The notes: generated from the sequence alone by a model not told the origin. Shown: positions 27,517 to 36,106, numbered from the stretch's first letter. The stretch is 64,000 nt of DNA from Ramlibacter algicola (GCF_016641735.1 NZ_JAEDAO010000001.1:1860001-1924000), one strand, 5' to 3'. Numbers and translations are program-made.

Positions 27517-27924
27517 ATGACCTCCTTCAGCCGCCTCTCCGCCACCGCCACCGTCGGCACGATCTTCGTGCTGTGCGGCACCGCCATCGCGGACGACTAC
27601 CCCACCAGCGCCGGGCCGGTCACGCAGCCGATCTACAAGTGCGGCAACGGCTCGTACTCGCACGCAGCGTGCGCGGGCGGCGTGCAGATGGGCGGCGCGC
27701 GCGTGACGCGCACGTTCGACAAGCACACGCCGCCGCCGCAGGACCGCGCCCGGCAGGTCGCGCGCGCCGTGCTGCCGCCCGAAACTCGCGAGAAGTGCGC
27801 GGACCTGGAATCGCACATCCGCGCCGGCGAGGCGAGCCTTCGCGCCAAGGGCGCGCCGCCGACGGAGAAGGAAGAGGGCGACATGGCGATCCTGCGCGTG
27901 CAGTACCGCGAGCTGCGCTGCTGA
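27517..27924 (+). CDS. Small periplasmic hypothetical protein
   Basis: 135 residues. A signal peptide of about 25 residues (ending GTAIA-DD) precedes a mature part with IYKCGNGSYSHAACAGG, reminiscent of the short DUF4124-like Cys-containing motif of secreted beta/gammaproteobacterial proteins. The C-terminal half is a charged helix (ETREKCADLESHIRAGEA, then EKEEGDMAILRVQYRELRC) with two more Cys that could form disulfides. It is transcribed alone and convergent with an ArsR-type gene 7 bp away. Function unknown. Confidence 0.72.
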   Translation: MTSFSRLSATATVGTIFVLCGTAIADDYPTSAGPVTQPIYKCGNGSYSHAACAGGVQMGGARVTRTFDKHTPPPQDRARQVARAVLPPETREKCADLESHIRAGEASLRAKGAPPTEKEEGDMAILRVQYRELRC

Positions 27925-27931
27925 AGACGTC

Positions 27932-28651
27932 TTAGCTTGACCGGGTCACCCGCCCCCAGCGCTCGTTCCCCAACCAGTCCCGGAACGCCACGCTCCCGGC
28001 CAGCGTGAGCTTCAAGGTGCGCGAGCCCGGCTTCTGCAGGAGCCAGCCGCGCTGCAGGCAATGCGAGCAGAGCAGGGCGCCGAGGCGGCCGGCCAGGTGC
28101 ATGCGGCGTTCGCCCCAGTCCAGGCAAGGACGGCACGCCGGGCGCTTGCCGCCGTCCGGCGCTTCGATCGCCCCCAGATCCAGTCCCAGCTTCGCAAGCG
28201 ACCGCGGCGCGCGATCGGTGACCACGGCCGTGTCGTCCTCCACGACCACGGCGCGGTCGTCGACCAGGCGATCCGCGATCGCCACCGCGATGACGCCCGC
28301 GAGGTGGTCGTAGCAAGTGCGGGCCAGGCGCATGTCCGGATCGCGCGGCCCGGTAGCGATGCGCGGCACGGGCTGCGTGCGCGCGGACAGCTGCATCAGG
28401 CTCTCGACCACGCGCGCGACGTCGGCCGACGCCAGCCGGTGGTAGCGGTGGCGCCCCTGCTGCTCCATGCGCAGCAGGCCGCCTTCGACGAGCAAGGACA
28501 GGTGCCGGCTGGCCGTCGCGGGTGTGACGTTCGCCACCGTCGCGAGCTCGTGCGCCGTCAGCGCGCGGCCATCCATCAGCGCCAGCAGCATGCCCGCGCG
28601 CGCCGGCTCGCCGACGAGGCCGGCGACACGGGCGAGCTGGTTCGGGGTCAT
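27932..28651 (-). CDS. ArsR-family winged-helix transcriptional regulator
   Basis: 239 residues, longer than classical ArsR proteins. The N-terminal winged helix (about 5-85) has [40 protein letters not shown] and GRHRYHRLA. The extra C-terminal domain contains [17 protein letters not shown] and a [16 protein letters not shown]...CSHCL stretch whose Cys/His residues could bind metal. This architecture is known in ArsR-like regulators with an unassigned C-terminal domain. A NIPSNAP-like gene lies upstream in the opposite direction; a regulatory link is possible but unproven. Confidence 0.85.
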   Translation of the reverse strand: MTPNQLARVAGLVGEPARAGMLLALMDGRALTAHELATVANVTPATASRHLSLLVEGGLLRMEQQGRHRYHRLASADVARVVESLMQLSARTQPVPRIATGPRDPDMRLARTCYDHLAGVIAVAIADRLVDDRAVVVEDDTAVVTDRAPRSLAKLGLDLGAIEAPDGGKRPACRPCLDWGERRMHLAGRLGALLCSHCLQRGWLLQKPGSRTLKLTLAGSVAFRDWLGNERWGRVTRSS

Positions 28652-28723
28652 GCAGGCAGTGTGCCGCAGGCGCGGGAGGGGACGCTTCGTTCGGGAGCGA
28701 AGCGATGAGGGAGGACCCAGCCG

Positions 28724-28804
28724 GAAGATGGAAGCGATGGGTTCCCGCCTCCGCGGGAACGACGGATTTCGTCATCGCCGCGAAGGCGGGGATCCACCGC
28801 TTCC
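28724..28804. repeat. Family B repeats, two half-elements
   Basis: GGAAGCGATGGGTTCCCGCCTCCGCGGGAACGACGG (about 28730-28765, read in parts) is followed by an inverted half-copy with CGCGAAGGCGGGGATCCACCGCTTCC. The order of the arms is the reverse of copy 12762. It fills the gap between the divergent ArsR and NIPSNAP-like genes. Confidence 0.85.
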
Positions 28805-28823
28805 GCGTTCTTCGAAAGGCGCC

Positions 28824-29165
28824 ATGCAAGTCACCTGCTTCATCCGCTACCAGATCGACCCGTTCCAGCGCGACGCGTTCCGCGAGTACGCGCAGGCGTG
28901 GGGCCGCATCATTCCCCGCTGCGGCGGGCAACTGCTCGGCTACTTCCTGCCGCACGAGGGCACGAACGACGTCGCCTGGGGCTTGATCGGCCTCGACAGC
29001 CTCGCGGCCTACGAGGCGTACCGCGCGCGGCTGAAGGACGACCCGGAAGGCCGTGCGAACTTCGAGATGGCGCAGCAGCGGCGCTTCATCCTGCGCGAGG
29101 AGCGCACGTGGTGCACGCTCGTGGCCGGCACGTCCTGCATCGCGCCGGCACAGGCCACGCGCTAG
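28824..29165 (+). CDS. NIPSNAP-family protein
   Basis: 113 residues with the dimeric ferredoxin-like fold of small NIPSNAP/EthD-type proteins: [22 protein letters not shown] at the start, [23 protein letters not shown] in the middle and [16 protein letters not shown] (segments about 1-75). Such proteins are small enzymes or accessory proteins of unclear function. The ATG at 28824 follows a GAAAGG-like site next to the family B repeat. The gene ends convergent with a small membrane-protein gene, overlapping by four bases. Confidence 0.8.
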   Translation: MQVTCFIRYQIDPFQRDAFREYAQAWGRIIPRCGGQLLGYFLPHEGTNDVAWGLIGLDSLAAYEAYRARLKDDPEGRANFEMAQQRRFILREERTWCTLVAGTSCIAPAQATR

Positions 29166-29479
29166 CGATCGGCAGCGTCCTGCGGATCGGGAGCGATGAC
29201 CGTGGTGCGCCCGAACTCGGTGACGTCCGGCGAGAACTCGGTCGGCTCCCCCGTCGGCGACGCGACGTCTTCGCCCGGGCGCAGCGCATAGGCGAGCAGG
29301 CCGCTGATCAGCGCCAGGCCGGCCACCCACGGCAGCACCGCGCGGCAGCCGTGCGCGAACGCCTGCACGTCCTCGTCGGGCGAGCCGCGCAACAACAGCG
29401 ACAGCAGGAAGAGCAGCAGCGCGAGCCCAGCCAGCGCGATGCATGCGATGCGGAAATGGCCGGAATAGGAGCGGGGCAT
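29162..29479 (-). CDS. Small membrane protein, hypothetical
   Basis: 105 residues from ATG 29479 (a start 12 codons further upstream is possible). Two hydrophobic helices, about residues 10-32 and 48-66, are joined by a short acidic loop ([15 protein letters not shown]) and followed by a polar tail ([17 protein letters not shown]). No family recognised. It is probably an inner-membrane protein with both ends on one side. It is convergent with the NIPSNAP-like gene. Confidence 0.6.
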   Translation of the reverse strand: MPRSYSGHFRIACIALAGLALLLFLLSLLLRGSPDEDVQAFAHGCRAVLPWVAGLALISGLLAYALRPGEDVASPTGEPTEFSPDVTEFGRTTVIAPDPQDAADR

Positions 29480-29524
29480 GGGGTGGTCGGGGCTGCCGCG
29501 CGAGTCTAGGCCCATGGCCGTTCC

Positions 29525-29675
29525 TTGTCATTGCGGGCTTGACCGCGATCGACGGTCGAACAGGCATGGATTCCGGCTTTCGCCGGAATGACAACCTCCC
29601 GTGCTTGTCATTGCGCGCTTGACCCGCAATCCATGGTCGACCAGGCATGGATTCCGGCTTTCGCCGGAATGACAA
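29525..29675. repeat. Family A palindromic repeats, two tandem full copies
   Basis: First copy about 29525-29595 and second about 29604-29675, in the same orientation. Each has an ATTGCGGG-type hairpin, a CAGGCATGG linker and ATTCCGGC-TTTC-GCCGGAAT, ending AATGACAA. The first hairpin of copy one has decayed (GACCGCGAT). They fill much of the 300-bp gap upstream of the hydrolase gene. Confidence 0.92.
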
Positions 29676-29781
29676 ACGCTCCCGGTAGAGCTCCCCCCGC
29701 GTTTGACTCGACAGCGCCCGCATCCGCATAGTGGCCGCGCCGTGCACGCAACGGCGCGGCGACAAAACAAGGAGACAAGCG

Positions 29782-30843
29782 ATGCGTGTGATGCGATTCC
29801 TGGTCGCGCTGGCGCTGCTGGCCTGCGCCCTCGCCGCCAGGGCGGCCGACTACCCCGCGCCGAAGGACGGGACCTTCGTCCTCAAGGACTTCCGCTTCCA
29901 CACCGGGCAGGTGCTGCCCGAGGTGCGGATGCACTACCTGACCATCGGTGATCCGAAGAACGAGCCGGTCCTGCTGCTGCACGGCACTGCCGGCAGCGCG
30001 CGATCGATGCTCACGCCGGCCTTCGCCGGCGAGTTATACGGCGCCGGGCAGCCGCTCGATGCCGGCAAGTACTTCCTGATCATCCCGGACAACCTCGGGC
30101 ACGGGCAGTCGACCAAGCCGTCCGACGGCATGCGCGCGAGCTTCCCCAGGTACAACTACGAGGACATGGTCGACGCGCAGTACCGCCTGGTGAAGGAAGG
30201 CCTGGGCATCAAGCACCTGCGCCTCGTGATGGGCAACAGCATGGGCGGCATGCACACCTGGATCTGGGGCAGCAAGTACGCGGGCGAGATGGACGCGCTG
30301 GTGCCGATGGCCTGCCAGCCCAGCGAGATGAGCAGCCGCAACTGGATCCTGCGCCGTCTGATCACCGACTCCATCACCAACGATCCGGAGTGGAACGGCG
30401 GCAACTACACCAGGCAGCCGAAGAGCGCGCAGTTCGCTTCGACGTTCTTCGCGTTCGCCACCAGCGGCGGCGACCAGTCGCTATACCGCCAGGCGCCGAC
30501 GCGCGAGAAGGCGGATGCGCTGCTCGACGCACGCCTGAAGGCGCCGTTCCCGGCGGACGCCAACGACGTGCTGTACCAATGGGCTTCGTCCGGCGACTAC
30601 AACGCCTCGCCCGGGCTGGAGAAGATCCAGGCCCAGCTGCTCGCCATCAACGCCGCCGACGATGAGCGCAACCCGATCTCCACCGGCATCATGGACCGCG
30701 AGATGAAGCGCGTGAAGAACGGCCGCTACTACCTCATCCCCGCGAGCGACCAGACCGCCGGCCACGGCACCACCGGCAGCGCCAAGTGGTACAGCAAGCA
30801 GTTGGGTGAATTCCTGCGCGGGTTGCCTCGGCGGGCGGACTGA
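29782..30843 (+). CDS. Secreted alpha/beta hydrolase, homoserine O-acetyltransferase-like
   Basis: 353 residues with a signal peptide (about 1-22, MRVMRFLVALALLACALAAR). The hydrolase core shows LLLHGTAGSA (oxyanion-hole loop, about 65), the nucleophile elbow GNSMGGMHTW (S153) and a C-terminal GHGTTG His (about 335). The MetX-like features PDNLGHGQS and MGNSMGG place it near acetyltransferase homologues. Export to the periplasm argues against methionine biosynthesis, so it is probably an esterase or transferase of unknown substrate. The ATG at 29782 has an AAGGAGAC site. Confidence 0.85.
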   Translation: MRVMRFLVALALLACALAARAADYPAPKDGTFVLKDFRFHTGQVLPEVRMHYLTIGDPKNEPVLLLHGTAGSARSMLTPAFAGELYGAGQPLDAGKYFLIIPDNLGHGQSTKPSDGMRASFPRYNYEDMVDAQYRLVKEGLGIKHLRLVMGNSMGGMHTWIWGSKYAGEMDALVPMACQPSEMSSRNWILRRLITDSITNDPEWNGGNYTRQPKSAQFASTFFAFATSGGDQSLYRQAPTREKADALLDARLKAPFPADANDVLYQWASSGDYNASPGLEKIQAQLLAINAADDERNPISTGIMDREMKRVKNGRYYLIPASDQTAGHGTTGSAKWYSKQLGEFLRGLPRRAD

Positions 30844-30848
30844 GCGCC

Positions 30849-30899
30849 TTGTCATTCCGACGAAGGCCGGAATCCATGCCGGATCGAGCATGGATTGCA
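30849..30899. repeat. Family A repeat, truncated
   Basis: Begins TTGTCATTCC and has the first hairpin (with GACGAAGGCC variants) and the CCATGCC...GCATGGATTGC linker. It stops within the second hairpin at about 30899, where unrelated sequence begins. The break suggests a past deletion or rearrangement. Confidence 0.85.
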
Positions 30900-31059
30900 C
30901 TGGGCGCCGCCGCTAGCGCGCCCCCAGTTCCAGCTTCAACGGCACCCTGCGCCCGTCGGCCCGCGCGGCCGACGGTGCAGCGACCGTGACGCGGTCCGCA
31001 TCGGCGCCCGCGGTGCGCAGCGCCTCGGGCCGGGCCACGGGAACCCATCGGGTGACACG

Positions 31060-31908
31060 ATGTGTCCGGCTCGCCGAACCCGGACCTGGCTTGCCATCCT
31101 GGCCGAAGCCGCACACGATCGCGTCGTGATCCGCCCCCACGTCCGCGAAGCCGGCACCGGCCCCACCGTGGTGTGCCTGCACTCCAACGCCAGCCACGCG
31201 GGCCAATGGCGCGGATTGATGGACATGCTGGCGGATGCGTTCCGCGTCATGGCCGTCGATTCGTATGGCTCCGGCAAGACGCCGGATTGGTCGTCGGCCA
31301 CGCAGATCACGCTCGAGGACGAGGTGCAGCTGATCGAACCGCTGCTCGAGGGCGGCGTGCACCTGGTCGGACACTCGTACGGCGCGGCGATCGCGTTCAA
31401 GGCCGCGCTGATGCATCCCGCGCTGGTGCGCAGCCTGGCGGTGTACGAGCCGACGCTGTTCTCGCTCGTCGACCGCGACACGTCGCCGCCGAACGGCACG
31501 GAGGGCATCAAGAGCGCGGTGCGCAGCGCTGCGGACTGCCTGGACCGTGGCGATGCCGAAGGCGCGGCCCGCGCCTTCATCGACTTCTGGATGGGCCCGG
31601 GCAGCTTCGACGCCATGCCGGCCGAGCGACGGCCAGCCATCGTCGAGTCCTGCCGCAACGTGCGCCGCTGGGCGCACGCGCTGATGACCGAACCCGCGAC
31701 CCTGGACGACCTGCGCCCGCTGCGCATCCCGGTGCTCTACATGGTGGGCGCCCGCTCGCCCGAATCGTCGCGCTGTGTCGCCGACCGGCTCGTGCCCGCC
31801 CTGCCGAACGTGCGGCGCGTCGACCTGTCCAAGCTCGGCCACATGGCGCCGGTCACGCACCCGGCGCCCGTCAACGAGCAGATCGCCGCGTTCCTGCGGT
31901 CGCTCTGA
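31060..31908 (+). CDS. Alpha/beta-fold hydrolase
   Basis: 282 residues from ATG 31060; a GTG at 31126 is an alternative start. The fold motifs are clear: VVCLHSNASHAGQWRGL (about 40-56), DSYGSGKTPDW (about 70), the nucleophile elbow LVGHSYGAAIAF (about 105), the late Asp region VLYMVGARSPES and the C-terminal His in SKLGHMAPVTHP (about 265). It has no signal peptide, so it is a cytoplasmic esterase or haloperoxidase-like hydrolase of unknown substrate. Transcription direction matches the YciI-like gene 171 bp downstream, beyond a repeat. Confidence 0.87.
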   Translation: MCPARRTRTWLAILAEAAHDRVVIRPHVREAGTGPTVVCLHSNASHAGQWRGLMDMLADAFRVMAVDSYGSGKTPDWSSATQITLEDEVQLIEPLLEGGVHLVGHSYGAAIAFKAALMHPALVRSLAVYEPTLFSLVDRDTSPPNGTEGIKSAVRSAADCLDRGDAEGAARAFIDFWMGPGSFDAMPAERRPAIVESCRNVRRWAHALMTEPATLDDLRPLRIPVLYMVGARSPESSRCVADRLVPALPNVRRVDLSKLGHMAPVTHPAPVNEQIAAFLRSL

Positions 31909-31914
31909 CGGGCC

Positions 31915-31985
31915 TTGTCATTCCGGCGAAAGCCGGAATCCATGCCTGATCGAGCACGGATTGCGGGTCGAGCCCGCAATGACAA
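31915..31985. repeat. Family A palindromic repeat, full copy
   Basis: Hairpin ATTCCGGC-GAAA-GCCGGAAT at about 31920-31939 and ATTGCGGG-TCGAG-CCCGCAAT at about 31960-31980, with TTGTCATT...AATGACAA ends. It starts seven bases after the hydrolase stop codon. Confidence 0.92.
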
Positions 31986-32079
31986 AGGCGACGAGCGGCT
32001 GTCGATTCCCGCCGCTCTCGTTCGTCGTGCAGATGTGGGCGGACGAAACACCGCCCCATCCAACCTCAAGGAGACCGAC

Positions 32080-32505
32080 ATGCGATTCATGGTGATGGTG
32101 AAGGCGACGAAGGACAGCGAAGCGGGCGTGCTGCCCCGGCCCGAGGATTTCGCGGCGATGGGTGCGTTCAACGAGCAGCTGGTGAAAGCCGGCGTGATGG
32201 AAGCGGGCGAAGGCTTGCATCCGAGTTCGCGCGGCGCGCGCGTCGCGTTCTCCGGCAAGGACCGGCGCGTCATCGATGGCCCGTTCGCGGAAACCAAGGA
32301 GCTGGTCGCCGGCTTCTGGATCTGGAAGTGCGAGTCGCTGGACGAAGCGATTGCGTGGGTGAAGAAGTGCCCGAACCCGATGCCCGGCGATTCCGAGATC
32401 GAGATCCGGCAGATCTACGCGGCCGAGGACTTCGGCGACGCGTTCACGCCAGAGTTGCGCGAGCAGGAAGAGCGGCTGCGGCAGGAGATGGAATCGCGGC
32501 ACTGA
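32080..32505 (+). CDS. YciI-like / DGPF-domain protein
   Basis: 141 residues. Starts MRFMVMVKATKDSEAG and contains the family's DGPFAETKELVAGFWIWKC (about 67-85) and an EIRQIY strand. This is the DGPFAETKE motif of the YCII-related/DGPF domain, a ferredoxin-like fold often found next to sigma factors or as a stand-alone protein, with unproven function. The extra C-terminal helix (about 120-141) is charged. The ATG at 32080 has an AAGGAGA site. A GC-rich stem (CCCACC-GTTT-GGGTGG) follows at about 32543-32558. Confidence 0.88.
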   Translation: MRFMVMVKATKDSEAGVLPRPEDFAAMGAFNEQLVKAGVMEAGEGLHPSSRGARVAFSGKDRRVIDGPFAETKELVAGFWIWKCESLDEAIAWVKKCPNPMPGDSEIEIRQIYAAEDFGDAFTPELREQEERLRQEMESRH

Positions 32506-32628
32506 CGCACCCCGGGGTGGCCCACCCCTCATTCGCGGGGGACCCACCGTTTGGGTGGTGGGACGACCGCGTGTTTGCATGCATCCTCCGCGCGCCACGA
32601 CGTTGTGGCACGAATCACAGGAGCAGTC

Positions 32629-34320
32629 ATGCAGTCACGAACGCAGTGGAGCGCGTTGGTCCGCATCCTCGTCCTCGCAGCCAGCGCCGCCCTGGCGGCT
32701 TGCGGCGGCGGGGGCGGGGACGACGCCATCGCCGATGCCGGCGCCCCGGCCACGGGCACGCCATCGACCGACACCACCGGCACGCCCGGCACCACCACCA
32801 ACACGGGCGGCGGCACGACCACCACGCCGACGCCGGCCGGCGTCGCGCAGCTGGGCACGCAGGCCATCGAGCCGAACCAGATCACGGTGTCGGGCACCAG
32901 GGCCTTCTTCATCGGCCGCGACGGCAGCATCAACCACAACCAGCTGTGGGTCACCGACGGAACCATCGACGGCACGAAGCTCGTGCGCGAGATCAGCGGC
33001 GGATCGATCCAGTCGGTCACGGCGTTCAGCGGTGGCGTCTTCTTCGTCGGCTCCGACGCGACGGCTTCCGGCGCGCTGTGGTTCTCCGACGGCACCAACG
33101 CCGGCACGAAGCTGCTGAAGGACATCACCACCGCCACGTCGGAGAACATCTCCATGGTCGGGGTGTACGGCAACCGCCTGTACTTCACGGCCAATGACGG
33201 GAACGGGCGCGAGCTGTGGACGAGCGACGGCACGGCCGGGGGCACGTACATGGTGGCCAACATCAACCCGAACCCGGCCGGCACCAACCCGAACGCCGAC
33301 ACGACCGTCAAGGCGGGTGCGTTCTTCAACGGCAAGTTCTACTTCTACGCCTGGTACTACCAGCCGAACACCTTCACTGCCTACGCGCAGCTCTATGCGA
33401 CCACCGGCGCGCAGGGAGACCTGGCCCAGCTGACGACCAACACCGTCAGCGACAGCGTGCTGCTGGACTTCGACATGGAGGTCTACAAGGGCCAGCTGTA
33501 CTTCACGTGGCAGTCGGCGGCGAACGGGATCGAACTCTGGCGCACCGACGGCACGATCGCCGGCACGCAGCCGTTCTTCGATTTCGTGCCTGGCAACGGG
33601 AACAGCTACCCGTCGCACTTCCACGTCATCAACGACAAGCTGGTGCTCTTCGCCTATGAGCCGGGTGTCGGTTCCCAGCAGTCGATGTGGTCCACCGACG
33701 GCACGGCGGCCGGCACGCAGGTGGTCAAGAGTGTCGACCTCGGCCCGAACGCGAATGCGATGGTGCCCATGAACGGCCTCTGGTACTTCCCCGGCCGCGC
33801 GCTGGGAGGCCCCAATCCCTTCACGCTGTGGGTCACCGATGGCACGACCGCGGGGACCAAGGAGGTCAGTGCCGTGGTTCGCCCCGACGCCAACGACTTC
33901 GAACGCAAGGCAGTCGTCGTCGCCGGCAACAAGCTCGTGTTCATGGGGACGGATGGCACCAATGGCTTCGAGCCTTGGGTGACCGACGGCACGGGCGCGG
34001 GGACGCTGATGTTGAAGAACATCAACCCGACCTCGGGCAGCTACACCGCCACCGTCGGTGCGGGCTACGTCGTCGCCCACAACGGCAAGGCGTACTTCGT
34101 CGCCGCGCCAGCGCTCAACGACTTCCACCTGTGGGAGACCGACGGGACGACGGCCGGCACCGTGGAAGTGAAGCCCGCGAACGCGACGACGACCGTCAAC
34201 CCGGTGGGCCAGGACGGCTTCGGCATCAAGGTCCCCAACCCGGTGCCGGTGCTCGTGAACGGGACGCTCGTGTACCGCGCGCAGTTCACGACCACCGAAG
34301 GACGCCTCTGGAAGCTCTGA
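32629..34320 (+). CDS. ELWxxDGT-repeat lipoprotein (beta-propeller-like)
   Basis: 563 residues. The lipobox LAAC (Cys25) followed by GGGGG predicts a lipoprotein. A Thr/Gly/Pro-rich linker (about 35-75) leads to eight ELWxxDGT-xxGT units, for example QLWVTDGTIDGT, ELWTSDGTAGGT, ELWRTDGTIAGT, TLWVTDGTTAGT and HLWETDGTTAGT, spaced about 45-70 residues apart. Such repeats build beta-propeller-like surface proteins of unknown ligand. It is transcribed alone. A strong hairpin terminator follows 15 bp after the stop. Confidence 0.88.
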   Translation: MQSRTQWSALVRILVLAASAALAACGGGGGDDAIADAGAPATGTPSTDTTGTPGTTTNTGGGTTTTPTPAGVAQLGTQAIEPNQITVSGTRAFFIGRDGSINHNQLWVTDGTIDGTKLVREISGGSIQSVTAFSGGVFFVGSDATASGALWFSDGTNAGTKLLKDITTATSENISMVGVYGNRLYFTANDGNGRELWTSDGTAGGTYMVANINPNPAGTNPNADTTVKAGAFFNGKFYFYAWYYQPNTFTAYAQLYATTGAQGDLAQLTTNTVSDSVLLDFDMEVYKGQLYFTWQSAANGIELWRTDGTIAGTQPFFDFVPGNGNSYPSHFHVINDKLVLFAYEPGVGSQQSMWSTDGTAAGTQVVKSVDLGPNANAMVPMNGLWYFPGRALGGPNPFTLWVTDGTTAGTKEVSAVVRPDANDFERKAVVVAGNKLVFMGTDGTNGFEPWVTDGTGAGTLMLKNINPTSGSYTATVGAGYVVAHNGKAYFVAAPALNDFHLWETDGTTAGTVEVKPANATTTVNPVGQDGFGIKVPNPVPVLVNGTLVYRAQFTTTEGRLWKL

Positions 34321-34335
34321 CGGCGGCGCGTCCCT

Positions 34336-34371
34336 GAAGCCCCTGCGGGTGGAGGCACCCGCAGGGGCTTC
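34336..34371 (+). terminator. Strong hairpin after the ELWxxDGT gene
   Basis: Perfect 16-bp stem GAAGCCCCTGCGGGTG/CACCCGCAGGGGCTTC with a four-base loop, 15 bases after the stop codon. The downstream T-run is weak (TTCGTCG), so it may work with Rho or act in both directions. Confidence 0.7.
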
Positions 34372-34410
34372 GTCGCGCTTGTCCTACGCGGCGGCCGAGC
34401 ACCGCCTCGC

Positions 34411-34442
34411 CTTGTCATTCCGGCGAAAGCCGGAATCCATGC
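34411..34442. repeat. Family A single hairpin, overlapping a gene end
   Basis: TTGTCATTCCGGC-GAAA-GCCGGAATCCATGC. The second hairpin is missing. On the minus strand this repeat encodes the last residues and the TGA stop of the cold-shock/DUF1294 gene (34415). Confidence 0.88.
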
Positions 34443-35056
34443 GCGGCAAGCCACAGTGCTGCGCCGACCGCAGCGAGGTGCAGCACCACGCAAGTCCAGT
34501 AGACGGCCAGAAACTCCTGCTTGCTCGACTTGTGGCGCAGCACCTGCTGCGCGACATGAGCCAACGGCCACCCGCCGGCGAGGCTCCACAGGTGCAGCGT
34601 CGCCTCGGGCGTCCGCCAACGGCCGATCTCGGCCGCGTGCTTGTCCTGCCAGTAGGCGAAGAAGGTCGCGAGATTGACGAGCACCGCGACAGCCAGGGTC
34701 CACCACGGGATCAACCGGCTCCAGACTGCCCAACCGATCGCTGCTGCGTAGGCGACGGCCAGGAGCAGCAGGAGTCCGCTGATCTCGATGGGCGCCGACC
34801 GCGTCGGCCGGGATCGCGGTGACCTGCTGCGGGCTGGCGATGCATCGCCAGGAAGATGCACGGCGACCGCCCGCGGGCCTTTCCCGCCGACGTGGATCAC
34901 GTCGAACATCACCTTCACACCTTCTTGCGGCGTGAAGGATGCGCCTCGGCGCATGTCGCGGATGTGAAAGAAGACGTCGGCGCTGCTGCTCGCGCTGCGG
35001 ATGAAACCGAAGCCCCGTGCGGCATCCCACCGGACGATGGATCCTTGGGCTTTCAC
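34415..35056 (-). CDS. Cold-shock-domain plus DUF1294 membrane protein
   Basis: 213 residues. The N-terminal cold-shock fold (about 1-65) has GSIVRWDAARGFGFIR and DVFFHIRDM, the RNP-like nucleic-acid-binding motifs. A Pro/Arg/Ser-rich linker follows. The C-terminal half is DUF1294-like with about three membrane helices and the typical AYWQDKHAA, WRTPEATLHLWSLAGGWP and HKSSKQEF pieces. The GTG start (35056) overlaps the stop of the upstream nuclease-like gene (GTGA), implying translational coupling. The last residues (FRLSPE) and the stop are supplied by a dispersed repeat, so the C-terminus may have been replaced. Confidence 0.85.
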   Translation of the reverse strand: MKAQGSIVRWDAARGFGFIRSASSSADVFFHIRDMRRGASFTPQEGVKVMFDVIHVGGKGPRAVAVHLPGDASPARSRSPRSRPTRSAPIEISGLLLLLAVAYAAAIGWAVWSRLIPWWTLAVAVLVNLATFFAYWQDKHAAEIGRWRTPEATLHLWSLAGGWPLAHVAQQVLRHKSSKQEFLAVYWTCVVLHLAAVGAALWLAAHGFRLSPE

Positions 35057-35958
35057 GCTGTCGCCTTCATTGCCATCGTCGTCTTGCAACGTGGATAAGA
35101 GGCGCACCCCCAGAATTTCGCGCCTCCGTTGCGCTTCGTTCGTTCGACCAACTTCGTTCCGCAACTGGCGCACGTCGGCCGCCAGTACTCGCCTTCGTAG
35201 GCGTGCTGGAGCAACGCTTCCTGCTGCTCCGGCGTGCGCTTCGCGATCAGTGCCAGCAGGTCGTCGCCGTCGAGGGTGTGGATGTTGTTCGCCTTCGCGA
35301 ACTCCATTGCATCCTTCGTGAAGATCCCCGAGGTGGCGAACGTCCCTCGCGCCAGCTTGTGCGAGGTCATCACGCCGAGCAACTCGCGGACCTCCTTCAC
35401 GCCCACCGGCTTGTTGGACCAGTGCTTGCACTGGACGATCGTGACTGGCCCGACGGCATTGCGGGAATGCAGCCAGATGTCGACACCGCCATCCGCTCCG
35501 TGGGATTGGGTCTTCGCCTCGAAACCGGCCTGCGCGAACAGTTGGGCGCAGAGCGTCTCGAACCGCTTCCACTCGATGTCATCTAGCACTTGGGCGGACC
35601 AGGCTCGTGCGGGCACGGGGACTTGGGCGGCATCGTCAGCTCGATTGACCAGCCGTTTTCCTGGTGCCGCCGCGACGTTGGGAAAGGACTCCGGATCCTT
35701 CGCTGCTCGATTGGGGACCGAAGTCAGCTGGTCTTTCGGCCGGGCGAGATGGCCGATCACCCACAACAGACCCGCGAGCGCGAGGGCGTAGAGGACTGGT
35801 GTCCGAAACCCGAGGGCCACACCTCGCAGCATCGGGTTCGTGGATCCACCCAGCAGCAGAGACGCGCCGAACAACGCGCCTGACATGACCATCAAGTTGA
35901 CGGCCTTGTCCTTGATGAATCCGGAGAAATGCTTCTGCTTCGGCGTTCTGCGCGCCAT
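35053..35958 (-). CDS. Membrane-anchored Mrr-type restriction endonuclease-like protein with C-terminal zinc ribbon
   Basis: 301 residues. Two hydrophobic helices (about 22-40 and 50-70) precede a linker and a PD-(D/E)xK nuclease domain of the Mrr type (about 120-235): FEAKTQSHGADGGVDIWLHS, then TIVQCKHWSNKPVG (the QxK signature), and an extended helical end. A topoisomerase-type zinc ribbon is at the C-terminus (CASCGTKLVERTKRNG, then CASYPRC). Such proteins cleave DNA or act as membrane-bound nucleases. The methyl-specificity of true Mrr cannot be assumed. Starts at ATG 35958 and couples to the cold-shock/DUF1294 gene. Confidence 0.88.
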   Translation of the reverse strand: MARRTPKQKHFSGFIKDKAVNLMVMSGALFGASLLLGGSTNPMLRGVALGFRTPVLYALALAGLLWVIGHLARPKDQLTSVPNRAAKDPESFPNVAAAPGKRLVNRADDAAQVPVPARAWSAQVLDDIEWKRFETLCAQLFAQAGFEAKTQSHGADGGVDIWLHSRNAVGPVTIVQCKHWSNKPVGVKEVRELLGVMTSHKLARGTFATSGIFTKDAMEFAKANNIHTLDGDDLLALIAKRTPEQQEALLQHAYEGEYWRPTCASCGTKLVERTKRNGGAKFWGCASYPRCKTTMAMKATA

Positions 35959-36106
35959 GGTCCTGCCTCCCTCGACTTTCCCTGGAGTCTAGAGGGCCAC
36001 CCCAGCAGCAGCCAAACCGGGACAGGCCACCCGTTGGCCCCGTCCGACACCCGCCGCCCCAGCCCACCGACAGCCCAGCGGCTCCCTGCGCCGGATGGTC
36101 GCGTTG

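Noticed and set aside
30913..31060. Minus-strand frame ending VPLKLELGAR as an intact gene
   Set aside because: It overlaps the start of the plus-strand hydrolase gene and has no recognisable N-terminus. It is treated only as a possible remnant.
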